This document shows, in pieces, positions 8,266 through 17,541 of a stretch of DNA of 64,000 nucleotides (its first letter is position 1; every line of letters starts with the position of its first letter). The stretch comes from WHTK01 sp965197795 (GTDB taxonomy: Bacteria > Chloroflexota > Dehalococcoidia > DSTF01 > WHTK01): the NCBI GenBank assembly GCA_965197795.1, contig OZ240228.1, forward strand, positions 1,178,001-1,242,000. The letters run 5' to 3'. Both the position numbers and the translations under genes were made by a program. Under the pieces are notes generated by a model, which was not told the origin of the DNA, made no database searches, and was given only the letters and a program-made list of their open reading frames with translations.

Positions 8266-9014
8266 GTGAGTCAACGAGACGAAGTGCTGCGCGACTTGGT
8301 GATCGGGAACCGGGTCTGAGCAACGAGGGCGTCGTCGACGCGTACGGGCATATCAGCGTGCGTAATCCGGAGGCGCCGGAGCGCTTCTTCCTGTCGCGGT
8401 CGCTGGCGCCGGAGTTTGTCGAGGGTGACGACATCATCGAGTTCGGGCTGGATGGGCAGGCGGCGGACGGCGATACGCGGACGCCGTACCTGGAGCGCTT
8501 CATCCACAGCGCGATCTACGCCGCGCGTCCGGACATCACGTCCGTGGTGCACGCGCACGCCGAGGACGTGCTGCCGTTCTGCATCTCGCAGCAGCCGCTG
8601 GTGCCTGTGATCCACTCCGGAGCGTTCCTTGGCGGCGAGGTGCCGGTGTGGGACATCGCGGACCGCTTCGGCGACGCGACGAACCTGCTGGTGACTAACA
8701 CGGAACAGGGCAACGACTTGGCGCAGCGCCTCGGCGGCAACAGCGTCGCGTTGATGCGAGGCCACGGCTTCGCTGCGGCGGCGGCTTCGATTATCGACGT
8801 CGTGAGGATGTCGATCTACTTGCCGCGAAACGCACGCGCGCTGATCAGGGGACTGCAAATGGGCGACGTGAAACCGCTATCGACGGGCGAGATCGGGGCA
8901 CGGACCAGTGGCAGCGGCTACCGGCCGAACTCGCCGGAGACGTGGCGAGCCTGGCAGTACTGGGCTCATCGCGCTGGGTGTGGAGACATGCTGCCGGGAC
9001 AGCCGGAGGGTTAA
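8266..9014 (+). CDS. Class II aldolase/adducin family protein, frameshifted near 8316
   Basis: Members cleave phosphorylated or free aldols, or decarboxylate, with a divalent metal. Metal-binding His residues are visible in VVHAHAED and MRGHGF. Translation from the GTG at 8266 gives a normal start (SQRDEVLRDLVIGNRV), then runs into TGA at 8317; reading from 8316 in the next frame continues LSNEGVVDAYGHISV. One missing base between GGTC and TGAG explains the break. The remaining 230 residues are intact to the stop at 9014. It lies 21 bp after the SDR gene and 3 bp before a Rieske oxygenase gene, so all three probably treat one substrate. Confidence 0.8.
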
Positions 9015-9017
9015 CTG

Positions 9018-10295
9018 ATGCTGAGCGAGCGCGAAAACGAGCTGATCATGCACATTGGGGCGGGGACGCCGATGGGGGAGCTGTACCGGCGCTTCTGGCT
9101 GCCGGTGCTGCAGTCGGACGAACTGCTGGCGCCGGACTGCACGCCAGTGCGGCTGACGGTGCTGGGCGAGCGCCTGGTGGCGTTCAGGGACACGCAGGGA
9201 CGGATCGGAGTGTTGGACGAGCGGTGCTCGCACCGCCAGGCGAGCCTGTTCTGGGGCCGTAACGAGGAAGGCGGCCTGCGCTGCGCCTATCACGGCTGGA
9301 AGGACGACGTCGAAGGGCGCTGCCTGGACGTGCCGAACACACCGGAGGGCGAGAGCTTTCGCGAGAAGGTGGCGCCGTTCGCGGTGTATCCAGCGGTTGA
9401 GATGGGTGGGCTGGTCTGGGCCTACATGGGGCCGCCGGAGCAGAAACCGGAGCTGCCGGACTACGAGCTAAACGCGGTGCCGGCGGTCAACCGGTACATC
9501 TCCAAGATGTTCATCAACGGAAACTGGATGCAGGGGCTGGAGGGCGACATCGACTCCAGCCACGTCAGCTTCCTGCACGGCCGGGCCGATAACGCGGTGG
9601 CTGAGCTGGCCAAGATGGGCCGGATGAATACAACGATGTTCCAGGACAAGGCGCCGCGCTGGCAGTTCAAGGAGACCGGCTACGGCATCATGCTGGCGGC
9701 ACAGCGTACCGGGCCTTCCGACACGCTGTACTGGCGCGTCAACCAGTGGCTGATGCCGTCGTTCACGATGATCACGGCGAAGCCAGGGACACCGATCCAC
9801 TTCCAGGTCCGCGTCCCCGCCGACGACGAGCACCAGATCTACTACCGCATCATCTGGCACCCGGAGCGCCCGCTGACGGAATCTGAGCTGTACGCGGCAA
9901 GGGAATCGGGCGTCAACTTCCCGGAGATCATCCCGGGGACGTTCAACCCGCACGAGAACCGCGAGAACAACTACCTGATCGACCGGGTGCTGCAGAAGAG
10001 CGGTACGTTGTTTACGGGGATCAAGTCGATCCCGGCGCAGGACTGGGCGATGCAGGAGGACCAGGGCGGGCCGATCACGGACCGCTCGCTGGAGCACTTG
10101 GTGAGCGCCGACGGGGCGATCATCCAGGTGCGGCAGCGGCTGCTGAAGGCGCTGCGCGAGCTGCAAGAGGGCAGCGAGCCGATGGAACCGGCGGCGGTAT
10201 GCGAGGGCCGGGTGCGGCCGATCGACATCGAGCTGCCAAAAGACGTGGACGTGTGGGAGGGCGCGGCAGATTACCTGTACGGGAAGGCCTGGTAA
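9018..10295 (+). CDS. Rieske ring-hydroxylating oxygenase, alpha subunit (phthalate 4,5-dioxygenase-like)
   Basis: A 425-residue oxygenase component. The Rieske [2Fe-2S] ligands are Cys70, His72, Cys89 and His92 (CSHRQ...CAYHGW); the mononuclear iron motif is Asp179, His182 and His187 (DSSHVSFLH). It would insert oxygen into an aromatic or related ring using electrons from a separate reductase, which is not in the window. Four further paralogues in this window share the MLSxxxNxL start and the PMG-RxxWxP block. This one is the most divergent of the five: Ser replaces Pro in the first cluster motif, and the PSEPAESNFK block is replaced by PNTPEGESFR. It belongs to the SDR-aldolase-oxygenase-dehydrogenase run. 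Confidence 0.9.
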   Translation: MLSERENELIMHIGAGTPMGELYRRFWLPVLQSDELLAPDCTPVRLTVLGERLVAFRDTQGRIGVLDERCSHRQASLFWGRNEEGGLRCAYHGWKDDVEGRCLDVPNTPEGESFREKVAPFAVYPAVEMGGLVWAYMGPPEQKPELPDYELNAVPAVNRYISKMFINGNWMQGLEGDIDSSHVSFLHGRADNAVAELAKMGRMNTTMFQDKAPRWQFKETGYGIMLAAQRTGPSDTLYWRVNQWLMPSFTMITAKPGTPIHFQVRVPADDEHQIYYRIIWHPERPLTESELYAARESGVNFPEIIPGTFNPHENRENNYLIDRVLQKSGTLFTGIKSIPAQDWAMQEDQGGPITDRSLEHLVSADGAIIQVRQRLLKALRELQEGSEPMEPAAVCEGRVRPIDIELPKDVDVWEGAADYLYGKAW

Positions 10296-10307
10296 GAGAG
10301 GTTTCGA

Positions 10308-11318
10308 TTGCGAATCGCGTTTCTTGACCCGCTGGAGCAACGGCTGACAGAGTTTCCGAGCCAGTACTTGGCCGGTCACGAAGCAATTGTGGCGCCCGAG
10401 GCAGGGAAGCTGCCTGAAGGTTACGAGAAAGCCGAGGCGGCTGTGTGGTCGAATTACCCGGTCGATGCGGCGCTGATCGGTTCGATGTCGAAGCTGCGCT
10501 ACATGCAGCGCACCGGCCTGACGCGGGCCAAGGGCGACGCCACAGCGGCGCTGACGGCGGGCGTGCCGGTGTCGGTGCTGCCATTCGGAGTCTCGGACCG
10601 GGTGGCGCTGCACACGCTCTCGCTGACGCTGGCGGTGCTGCGACGGGTCGTCGACGGACACCACGCGGTGCACGAAGGGCTGAACCCGGAGGGATTGCCG
10701 GAGACGGAGCAGGTGGGCCCGACGCCGACGGTGAACTGGGTGCGCTGGCCCGACGTCGACACGTTGAACGACAAAACGGTTGGGATCATCGGCTTCGGCG
10801 AGATCGGCGCGTGCTTCGCGCGGATGCTGCCGCCGTTCAACTGCCGTGTGCTGTACAACAAGCGCAACCGCCTGAGCCCGCAGCACGAAGCCTACTTCGG
10901 CGTGGAGTACGCGACGCTAGACGACGTGCTGTCGCGGAGCGACGTCGTCGTCTCGTTCGTGCCGTACTCGGAGGACAGCCGCAAGATGCTGGGCGCGCGC
11001 GAGTTCGGGCTGATGCAGCCGAGCGCGATCTTCATCAACACGGGGCGCGCCAACATGGTGGACGAGGATGCAATGGTGGACGCGCTGCGGTCGCGGCGAA
11101 TCAGGGCGGCGGGGCTGGACGTGTTTCCGGTGGAGCCGCTGCCGCTGAGCAGCCCGCTGCTGACGCTGGACAACGTGGTGCTGACGCCGCACACGGCCGG
11201 TGGCGTGCAGGGCTGGATGAACACGTTCGAACGCATCGCGGAGAACGTGCGGCGCGTCGAGGCGGGGGAGCCGGTGATCTTCCCGATGCGGCCAGACGAT
11301 CCGGAGCCGTTCGGCTAG
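10308..11318 (+). CDS. D-isomer-specific 2-hydroxyacid dehydrogenase
   Basis: A 336-residue NAD-dependent dehydrogenase. The nucleotide motif is GIIGFGEIGACFARM; the catalytic Arg lies in NTGRANMVDEDAM, the Glu in the VFPVEPLP region and the His in LTPHTAGG. It interconverts a D-2-hydroxyacid and a 2-keto acid. The start is a TTG at 10308 with AGAGAGG 5-11 bp upstream; no ATG fits better. It follows the Rieske gene by 12 bp and is probably the last gene of this operon, since the next gene is convergent and ends 4 bp before this stop on the other strand. Confidence 0.85.
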   Translation: MRIAFLDPLEQRLTEFPSQYLAGHEAIVAPEAGKLPEGYEKAEAAVWSNYPVDAALIGSMSKLRYMQRTGLTRAKGDATAALTAGVPVSVLPFGVSDRVALHTLSLTLAVLRRVVDGHHAVHEGLNPEGLPETEQVGPTPTVNWVRWPDVDTLNDKTVGIIGFGEIGACFARMLPPFNCRVLYNKRNRLSPQHEAYFGVEYATLDDVLSRSDVVVSFVPYSEDSRKMLGAREFGLMQPSAIFINTGRANMVDEDAMVDALRSRRIRAAGLDVFPVEPLPLSSPLLTLDNVVLTPHTAGGVQGWMNTFERIAENVRRVEAGEPVIFPMRPDDPEPFG

Positions 11319-13051
11319 CGAGGTGGATAGGCGGCAAGGGGCGAGGAGACGTCGCGGAAGGTGGCGTCGAGTGAGGTTATGACCTCCACGACGGCGGGCT
11401 TGCCGCAGGCGAGCGCTTTGTTGACGGCTGAGGTGATCTCGGCGGGGTCTTCGACTCGAAACGCCTCGCAGCCCATGGCGCGCGCGATCGCCGCGTAGTC
11501 GAAGGCGTGGAAGCTGGAGGCGATGGGGCGGTCGCCCTGGCCGTAGCGCACCCAACCGAGCGCCGAGTTGTTCATAACGACCGTTACGATGTTGATCTGC
11601 TCCTCAATGGCGGTGAGCAGGCCGTTCATGGCGATGCCGAAGCCACCGTCGCCGCAGACGGCGATGACGCCGCGCTCGGGGCGGACGAGCTTGGCGGCGA
11701 GCGCCGCAGGCACGGCGTAGCCTATGCCGCCGACGGCGGCCGGCTGCAGGTACTCCATAGTCCCGCGCGTCCGGAAGTGATGCATCATGAACAGCCGGTT
11801 CTCGCCGGCGTCGCAGGTGATGATGCAGTCGTCCGGCGCCGCCTTGCCGAGGTCGGCGATCAGGCGCTGCGGCAGGATGGGCCGCACGTCGGAATCGGAC
11901 TGCGGTACTTGGAACGAGGCGTGGCTGCGATGCGCCTCGGCGACCTCGACGGGGCCGTTGACGCGACCGGACAACTCAGCCTGGCGCACTGCGTCGACGA
12001 GCTGCGCGAGGACGGCGGCAGCGTCGCCGACGAGGGTGTTGCCCGACGGGGAAGGACCAGCCAGCGTGCCGTGGCTCGACGTCGACCTGGAGGAAGACCT
12101 GACGTTCGGGGTCGAGCAGGGCCGGGTTCTCGTTGGCGGTGTCGGTGGGGCCGAGCTTGGTGCCGACGGCGAGCACGAGGTCGGCGTCTGCCACGGTGAC
12201 GTTGGCGGCTTCAAGGCCGAAGTTGCCGAAGACGCCGAGCGCCAAGGGATGTGTCTCCGGGAAGGTGCCCTTGCCCGAGGCGGTGGTGGCGACGGGGGCG
12301 CCGAGGAGTTCGGCCAGCTCAAGCAGGCGCGACTGGGCGGCGCTCATGCGGACGCCGTTGCCGGCGATAATAACCGGCTTCGAAGCACCGGTAAGCGTTT
12401 CGACGGCAGCCGAAACGTCATCGGTGGTGGCGCTTTGGCGCTGCGAGGGCAGGTCCTGCTTAGTGGCGTAGAGACGAGGCGTCGTGTCGGGGCCTACGGT
12501 TGCCGAGAGGGCGGCGCTGTGGAAGAGCAGCGCTCCGGGCCGGGTTGGCCTGTGGTGGCGTGCTTCAGCGCCAGCTGGGTGCTCTGGACGGCGGACGCGG
12601 CGTCGCGGGCGACGAAGACCTCCTTGGTGTAACCACGGATCGTGTCGCGGGCGTCCCAGCTGCCGAAGTCGCCGCTGCCGGACTGATACGGGCCGTGCTG
12701 AGTGAAGGGGAAGCCATCGCTGAGGTCGGCTATGACGAGCATCGGGCTGCCCGCGAGATAGGCCTCGACGATGCCCATGCCTGAGTTGGTCAGCATGAAA
12801 GCGGCCTGGCCCATGGCGACGGCGGGTCGACCCGTGAGGCGGCCGTGGGCAGCTGCCATGACGGCGGCGAGGCCTTCTTCGCGTGCCAGGACGGTGCGGA
12901 TGGTCGAGCGGCGATCGTAGAGGGCGTCGTAGATCGGGATGGTGCGGCCGCCGGGCATACCGAAAACGAAGTCGACGCCGCCTTCTTCGAGGACCTGGGC
13001 GATCGCTTGGGGTACGGGGACGGTTTCGGTCAGGAGTCTGCGCGCGGTCAT
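11315..13051 (-). CDS. Thiamine-diphosphate-dependent enzyme (acetolactate synthase/benzoylformate decarboxylase family), two compensating frameshifts
   Basis: The N-terminal part (VPVPQAIAQVLEEGGVDFVFG, catalytic Glu in AREEGLAAVMAA) and the C-terminal ThDP site (CGDGGFGIAMNGL... to VVMNNSALGW) are both present in the same frame. The middle third, including KPVIIAGNGVRMSAAQSR, is in another frame. The shifts lie near 12534 (one base missing in GGCCCGGAGCG) and near 12045 (one base extra in CCGTCGGGCAA), about 490 bp apart, and restore the frame. The full protein would be about 578 residues, a normal length. It decarboxylates or carboligates a 2-keto acid. A second ThDP enzyme gene lies 98 bp upstream on the same strand. 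Confidence 0.75.
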
Positions 13052-13149
13052 GAGTCTGCCTCCCGCCCTAGAAGTGGTAGCCGTGGCGCATGAGGATTCT
13101 ACCTCGGCCTCAAGGCAGGGGCATGCGCTGCTGCCGTGACAGCGGCGTT

Positions 13150-14823
13150 TTAGAAGTGATGGCCGTAGCTGCCGTCGATGACGACGTCGACGAGGACGGG
13201 GCCGTTGTGGTCGATGGCCTGCTTGAGGGCCGCGGCGACGTCGGCCGGGTGGTCGACGCGGGCCGCTGGGATGTCCCAGACACCGGCCTGCCTGGCGAGG
13301 TCGATGACGGGCTCGCCGAAGTTCATGCCGAGGAAGCCGCTCTTGCGCTCGCTGGCGCCGAGGTAGCGCACCATCCCCTGCTTGAGGATGCGGTAGCTGG
13401 CGTTGTTGAAGACGACGTAGGTCACGTCGATGTTGTACTTGGCGGCGGTCCAGAGGCCCTGAATGCTGTACATGCTGTCACCCTCGCGCAGCAGGCCTAC
13501 GACAGGGCGGTCCGGCAGCGCCAGCTTGACGCCGAGCGTGCCTGGCAGGGGGAAGCCGAGCGAGGCGTTGCCATCGAAAAAGGAGTTGGGCTGGGCCTGC
13601 TCGATGAGCTGGACGAAGGGCGCGCGTCCGGAGGTACCACCGGAGCCGACGAAGGCAGTATCGCTGGGGAGGGCGTCGCGGATCTCGGCCATGAGGCGCA
13701 TGGGGCTGATGGGGCTGTTATCCCATTCGGCCCGCAGCTGCTCCTGCGTCTTGCGGCGCATTTCCGTGGTGGCCTGCGTGATCGTGGCGGCACGCTGCTG
13801 GCAGTTGGTGCGCTGCGCCGGTGTCAGGGCGCGGTCGAGGGCTTCGCGGATGTCGCGGGCGGCCCAGGCGGTGTCGGCGAGGACGCTCATGGTGACGGCG
13901 TAGTTCTTGGCCAGCTCCCAGGCGTCGATGTCGACCTGGATGAAGACGGCGTCGTCGGGGACGGGGCTGCCACCCTCGTAGAACAGGGGCATGAAGGGAT
14001 TGCCGGTACCGAAGGCGAGGACGACGTCGTGGCCGGCCAGCGACTCCCTGGCACCGCCGAGGAAGCCAAGCGGACCGACGTAGAGGGGATGGTTGGTGGG
14101 GAAGTTCCACTGACGGCTGGCCGTCTGAGAGACGGGGCAGCTGGCCAGCTCGGCGAGGGCGACGACATCGGCGGCGGCTGAGGAGAGCGCCATGTTGTCG
14201 CCGCAGAGGATGATCGGGTTCTCGGCCTCCGCGAGGTAGCGCGCGATGCGGGCGGCGGCGGATGGGTCGGGGCGGCTGGACCAGTCGGTGTGAACCGTTG
14301 GCGTGATCGGCTCTTCGACCTCCCCGTCGAGGACGTCCTGAGGCAGGCTGAGGACGACGGGGCCCTGCGGCGGCTCGGCGGCGACCTTGAAGGCGCGGCG
14401 CATCAGCATCGGGATGTCTGCGGCGCGGTGGGCCTCAGCGGCCCATTTGGTCCACGGTTCCGCGAATCGGACGAGGTCAGCGTAGAGCAGGGGCTCGGTG
14501 GCGGTGTAGCGGGTGTCCTGCTGGCCGGCTGTAACAACGAGCGGCGAGCCGTTCTTGCGGGCGTTGTAGATCATGCTCATGGCGTTGGCGAGGCCTGGCG
14601 CGATGTGAACGTTGACGACGGCGGGCTTGTGCGTGGCGCGGGCGTAGCCGTCGGCCATTGCGAGCGGGACGGTCTCGTGCAGGCCGAGGATGTACTCGAG
14701 CTCGGGGTAGTCCTGCAGGCCGTCCATGAAGGCGAGCTCGGTGGAGCCCGGGTTGCCGAAGACGTACTGCGTGCCTTCGGCCAGGAGCTGCTGCATAACG
14801 GCGTGTTTACCCAGGACTGCCAT
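13150..14823 (-). CDS. Thiamine-diphosphate-dependent decarboxylase, benzoylformate decarboxylase-like
   Basis: An intact 557-residue ThDP enzyme. The Pyr domain has YVFGNPGSTELAFMDGL and the catalytic Glu in LGLHETVPLAMADGYAR; the PP domain has the cofactor motif GDSMYSIQGLWTAA ending VVFNNASYRIL. The GNPGSTE block is typical of benzoylformate decarboxylase and its relatives, which remove CO2 from aromatic 2-keto acids; the exact substrate is uncertain. The ATG follows GAGGAGGAGACC. It is divergent from nothing close; an alpha/beta hydrolase gene lies upstream on the same strand with an 81-bp gap, and the frameshifted ThDP gene lies downstream. Confidence 0.85.
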   Translation of the reverse strand: MAVLGKHAVMQQLLAEGTQYVFGNPGSTELAFMDGLQDYPELEYILGLHETVPLAMADGYARATHKPAVVNVHIAPGLANAMSMIYNARKNGSPLVVTAGQQDTRYTATEPLLYADLVRFAEPWTKWAAEAHRAADIPMLMRRAFKVAAEPPQGPVVLSLPQDVLDGEVEEPITPTVHTDWSSRPDPSAAARIARYLAEAENPIILCGDNMALSSAAADVVALAELASCPVSQTASRQWNFPTNHPLYVGPLGFLGGARESLAGHDVVLAFGTGNPFMPLFYEGGSPVPDDAVFIQVDIDAWELAKNYAVTMSVLADTAWAARDIREALDRALTPAQRTNCQQRAATITQATTEMRRKTQEQLRAEWDNSPISPMRLMAEIRDALPSDTAFVGSGGTSGRAPFVQLIEQAQPNSFFDGNASLGFPLPGTLGVKLALPDRPVVGLLREGDSMYSIQGLWTAAKYNIDVTYVVFNNASYRILKQGMVRYLGASERKSGFLGMNFGEPVIDLARQAGVWDIPAARVDHPADVAAALKQAIDHNGPVLVDVVIDGSYGHHF

Positions 14824-14904
14824 GTAGGTCTCCTCCTCGAATCGCCGACGCTTGGCGTGACGATTATAGGCGGAGCGTCGCGAGACTACGGCAGCATCGG
14901 AGGC

Positions 14905-15540
14905 CTACGTTGCACCGAGGTGGGTGGCGAAGAAGGCCCTGAGGTGCTGCTCGAGGATCGGCTCGGCGCCGCGCCAGAAGTGATCGACGCCCGGGACGAC
15001 GATGACCTTTGTGGCGTCCTGGGGACGCGCCTGTGCCGCGAGCAGCAGCTGCTCCAAGGCGCAGACGTGGTCGGTGTCGCCGGTGATCAGGAGCAGCGGC
15101 CCAGGGCAGGCCTCGAGGCGGGAGGCGGTATCGCCACCGGTCGGCAAGGATACGAGGACGACGGGCAGCGACGCGTCGTACTCGGGCGCGACTACGGAGG
15201 CGACGCCGGCGCCGAAGGAGTAGCCGGCGAGCCCGACGCGGTCGATGCCTTCGAGGGATGCCGCGTAGGCGAGGGCGGCCCGGACGTCGCCCTGCTCGCC
15301 GCGACCCTCGTCGTGGGTCCCCTGGCTGGCCCCGACGCCACGGAAGTTGAACGCGAGGGCGGCAAATCCGGCGGCATTGACCGCGGCCGCGGCAGCTGTG
15401 ACGACGTCGTTGCGCATATCGCCACCGCGCAGGGGATGCGGGTGGCAGATGACGACCGCGGCCGAGGCGCCTGCAGGCGAGGAGAGAAGGGCCTCGAGTT
15501 GGAGGTCACAGCTGGTGAATTGGATCTGGTTTGCAGCCAT
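14905..15540 (-). CDS. Alpha/beta hydrolase
   Basis: A compact 211-residue alpha/beta hydrolase of the type with a HPHP oxyanion segment (CHPHPLRGG, near residue 32) and the nucleophile elbow GYSFGA with Ser108; the acid is probably Asp in ITGDTDHV and the base His in PGVDHFWRG. Such proteins hydrolyse esters or act as dienelactone-hydrolase-like enzymes in the cytoplasm. There is no signal peptide. The gene is first in the minus-strand run that continues with two ThDP enzymes. The substrate is not known. Confidence 0.8.
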   Translation of the reverse strand: MAANQIQFTSCDLQLEALLSSPAGASAAVVICHPHPLRGGDMRNDVVTAAAAAVNAAGFAALAFNFRGVGASQGTHDEGRGEQGDVRAALAYAASLEGIDRVGLAGYSFGAGVASVVAPEYDASLPVVLVSLPTGGDTASRLEACPGPLLLITGDTDHVCALEQLLLAAQARPQDATKVIVVPGVDHFWRGAEPILEQHLRAFFATHLGAT

Positions 15541-15736
15541 GAGAGAGTAAGAGTCGTCTCGCTTGTACGCTGCCAGTGACGGCTAGGTTACCAGCTTCGT
15601 GACGTCGTGCGGCCAGCGAAGCTGCGTCGGTAAGCAGCGGGCCGCCTTGCCGAGTGCTTCTTGAAGCATGCCAGCGACTGGGCCAGTATGGCCGCGACAG
15701 GCTGCAACAGAGTTGATTCCCCGATGGAGGTTAATC

Positions 15737-16096
15737 GTGATCATTCATCCCAGTGACCTCAAAGAGGTAAAGCAGGCGCCACGGCCCCTGGTCCTGAAGC
15801 GTGTAATCAATGTGGACGAGCACAGCGCGAGGATCAGTCTGACCTGGGTGCGAATCTGGGGCCATCACGACCGCGTCGTCAACGACGACAGCGATCGCGT
15901 TTACTACATCGTCAGCGGCTCGGGACGCTTCCTGGTAGGCGAGGGGAGGGAAGCGGAGGCGGTAAGCGAAGGTGACGTCGTGTTCATCCCGGAGAAGACA
16001 GCGTACGAGCTGGAAGGCGAGATGACGTATCTCGTGATGAACGGGCCGGCTTTCGCGACGGGCTCGGATAGAGTCCTGCCATCGCAGATAGGTTAG
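15737..16096 (+). CDS. Small cupin-domain protein
   Basis: A 119-residue single-cupin protein. Cupin motif 1 is around WGHHDRVVNDDSDRVYYIVSG and motif 2 around EGDVVFIPEKTAYELEG. The His pair in GHHD and the acidic residue could bind a metal, although the final His usually seen in motif 2 is missing, so a catalytic role is uncertain. The GTG at 15737 with TGGAGG at 15725-15730 is preferred to the longer frame from 15668. It lies upstream of an MFS transporter gene on the same strand with a 149-bp gap. Confidence 0.65.
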   Translation: MIIHPSDLKEVKQAPRPLVLKRVINVDEHSARISLTWVRIWGHHDRVVNDDSDRVYYIVSGSGRFLVGEGREAEAVSEGDVVFIPEKTAYELEGEMTYLVMNGPAFATGSDRVLPSQIG

Positions 16097-16245
16097 CTAG
16101 CGTAATCGTGGACAGCAGGCCGCAGGGCCTGACTTAGCGAGCGCGGGGCGATGCGAGCCGCCGTGGTGTGACCTGTAGTTGGTTCGAGTGAGCCAGGGCG
16201 CGCTCGGCGGCCTGAGCGACGTCTCAAAGCCGGGGCTCGGCTAGG

Positions 16246-17505
16246 ATGGCCGTAGTGACTCGGCGTATTTACTACGGCTGGTGGATTCTGGCCGCGGCCA
16301 TCATCGGCATGACCGTGGTCAGCGGGCTGGCGGCGTGGTCGCTGGGCCTGTACGTCCGGCCGCTGGAGGAGGAGTTCGGCTGGTCACGGGCGCAGGTGTC
16401 CATCGGCTTCTCGCTGGGCATCCTGGTTGCCGGGCTGGCGGGACCAGGCATCGGGCGGTGGGTCGACCGCTTTGGCCCGCGATCCGCCGTGATAATCGGA
16501 GCGATCCTATCGGCCCTGACGTTCCAACTGCTGGCGTCGACGGGTTCGCTGTGGCAGTGGTACGCCTTTTCCGCGATCAACGCGGCGTCGCGGCAGATGA
16601 TGTTCTTCATCCCGTTCCAGGCGCTGGTTTCACGCTGGTTTGACCGCAGACGCGGCGCGGCGCTGAGCCTCCTGGGCATCGGCTTCTCGCTGGGCGGCTT
16701 CATTGTGCTGCCGCTGCTTGCTTTCGTTATAGAGCTGACGGACTGGCGTGGTGGGTTCGTCTTCTCCGGCGTGCTCGCGATAGCGGTGGTGCTGCCGCTG
16801 GCGGTGTTCGTGGTGTGTGACGACCCCACACCACAGGAGCGGGAGAGCTTCGGTGAGAAGCGGGAGCGAGGTGGTCCGTCCCAGGCGCCGGCCACAAGCA
16901 TCACGCTGACGGCCGCGATGCGGATGCCGGTTTTCTGGGTCCTTGCCATCGGCCTGATGTTCTTCTTCTACGGCCTGATCGGCTGGACGGTCCACCTGGT
17001 GCCTTTCTTCGAGTCGAAAGACATTTCGAGAGGGACGGCCGCATTGCTGGTGTCGTTGTCGTCGGGCGCGGGAATCATCTCGCGCCTGGGCCTCGGCGTG
17101 ATCGTCGACCGCTTCGAGCGCTTCGAGCTGGTGGCGGTCGGCCTGATCGGTCTCCTCGCCCTCGGGATGGTCGTGCTTCTGTTGGACGCCGGCCTCTCGG
17201 GGCTCCTCATATTCCTGACGCTGTGGGTGATTGGAACCACGACCGGTGCGATAGCAGAAGCGCTGACGCTGACGCGGGCGTTCGGGATGGCGCACTTCGC
17301 CACGATTCTGGGCGCGATCGTGGTCATCGAGACGATGGGCGAGATACTCAGCCCTTCGCTGGCCGGTTTCATATTCGACACGACGGGGTCTTACGACTGG
17401 GCTCTTGTGATGTACGCGATGACGTTCCTGGGCTCCGCCACGATGTTCGCGATTGCTAGTCGCATGAAGTACCCGGCGCTTTCGGCGCCAGCCTCGAGCA
17501 GCTAG
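16246..17505 (+). CDS. MFS transporter (monocarboxylate/oxalate-formate antiporter type)
   Basis: A 419-residue integral membrane carrier with two sets of six hydrophobic helices and a central loop rich in charged residues (residues about 190-220). The loop between helices 2 and 3 has GRWVDRFGPRSAVI, the family's conserved signature, and the N-terminus opens YYGWWILAAAIIGM as in monocarboxylate permeases. It is intact, unlike the related gene at 3973. It probably moves an organic acid across the inner membrane for the nearby catabolic genes. The gene is convergent with the Rieske gene that ends at 17542. Confidence 0.85.
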   Translation: MAVVTRRIYYGWWILAAAIIGMTVVSGLAAWSLGLYVRPLEEEFGWSRAQVSIGFSLGILVAGLAGPGIGRWVDRFGPRSAVIIGAILSALTFQLLASTGSLWQWYAFSAINAASRQMMFFIPFQALVSRWFDRRRGAALSLLGIGFSLGGFIVLPLLAFVIELTDWRGGFVFSGVLAIAVVLPLAVFVVCDDPTPQERESFGEKRERGGPSQAPATSITLTAAMRMPVFWVLAIGLMFFFYGLIGWTVHLVPFFESKDISRGTAALLVSLSSGAGIISRLGLGVIVDRFERFELVAVGLIGLLALGMVVLLLDAGLSGLLIFLTLWVIGTTTGAIAEALTLTRAFGMAHFATILGAIVVIETMGEILSPSLAGFIFDTTGSYDWALVMYAMTFLGSATMFAIASRMKYPALSAPASSS

Positions 17506-17541
17506 ACGCGCGTGGCGGCATCGCGCCTAACCACGTAGCGG

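Noticed and set aside
12494..13051. 185-residue N-terminal ThDP piece as a separate gene
   Set aside because: It ends in nonsense sequence right where one base appears to be missing, and the rest of the enzyme follows directly.
13090..14181. Long plus-strand frame opposite the ThDP enzyme gene
   Set aside because: Antisense shadow in GC-rich DNA; the minus-strand reading has complete ThDP motifs and a good start.
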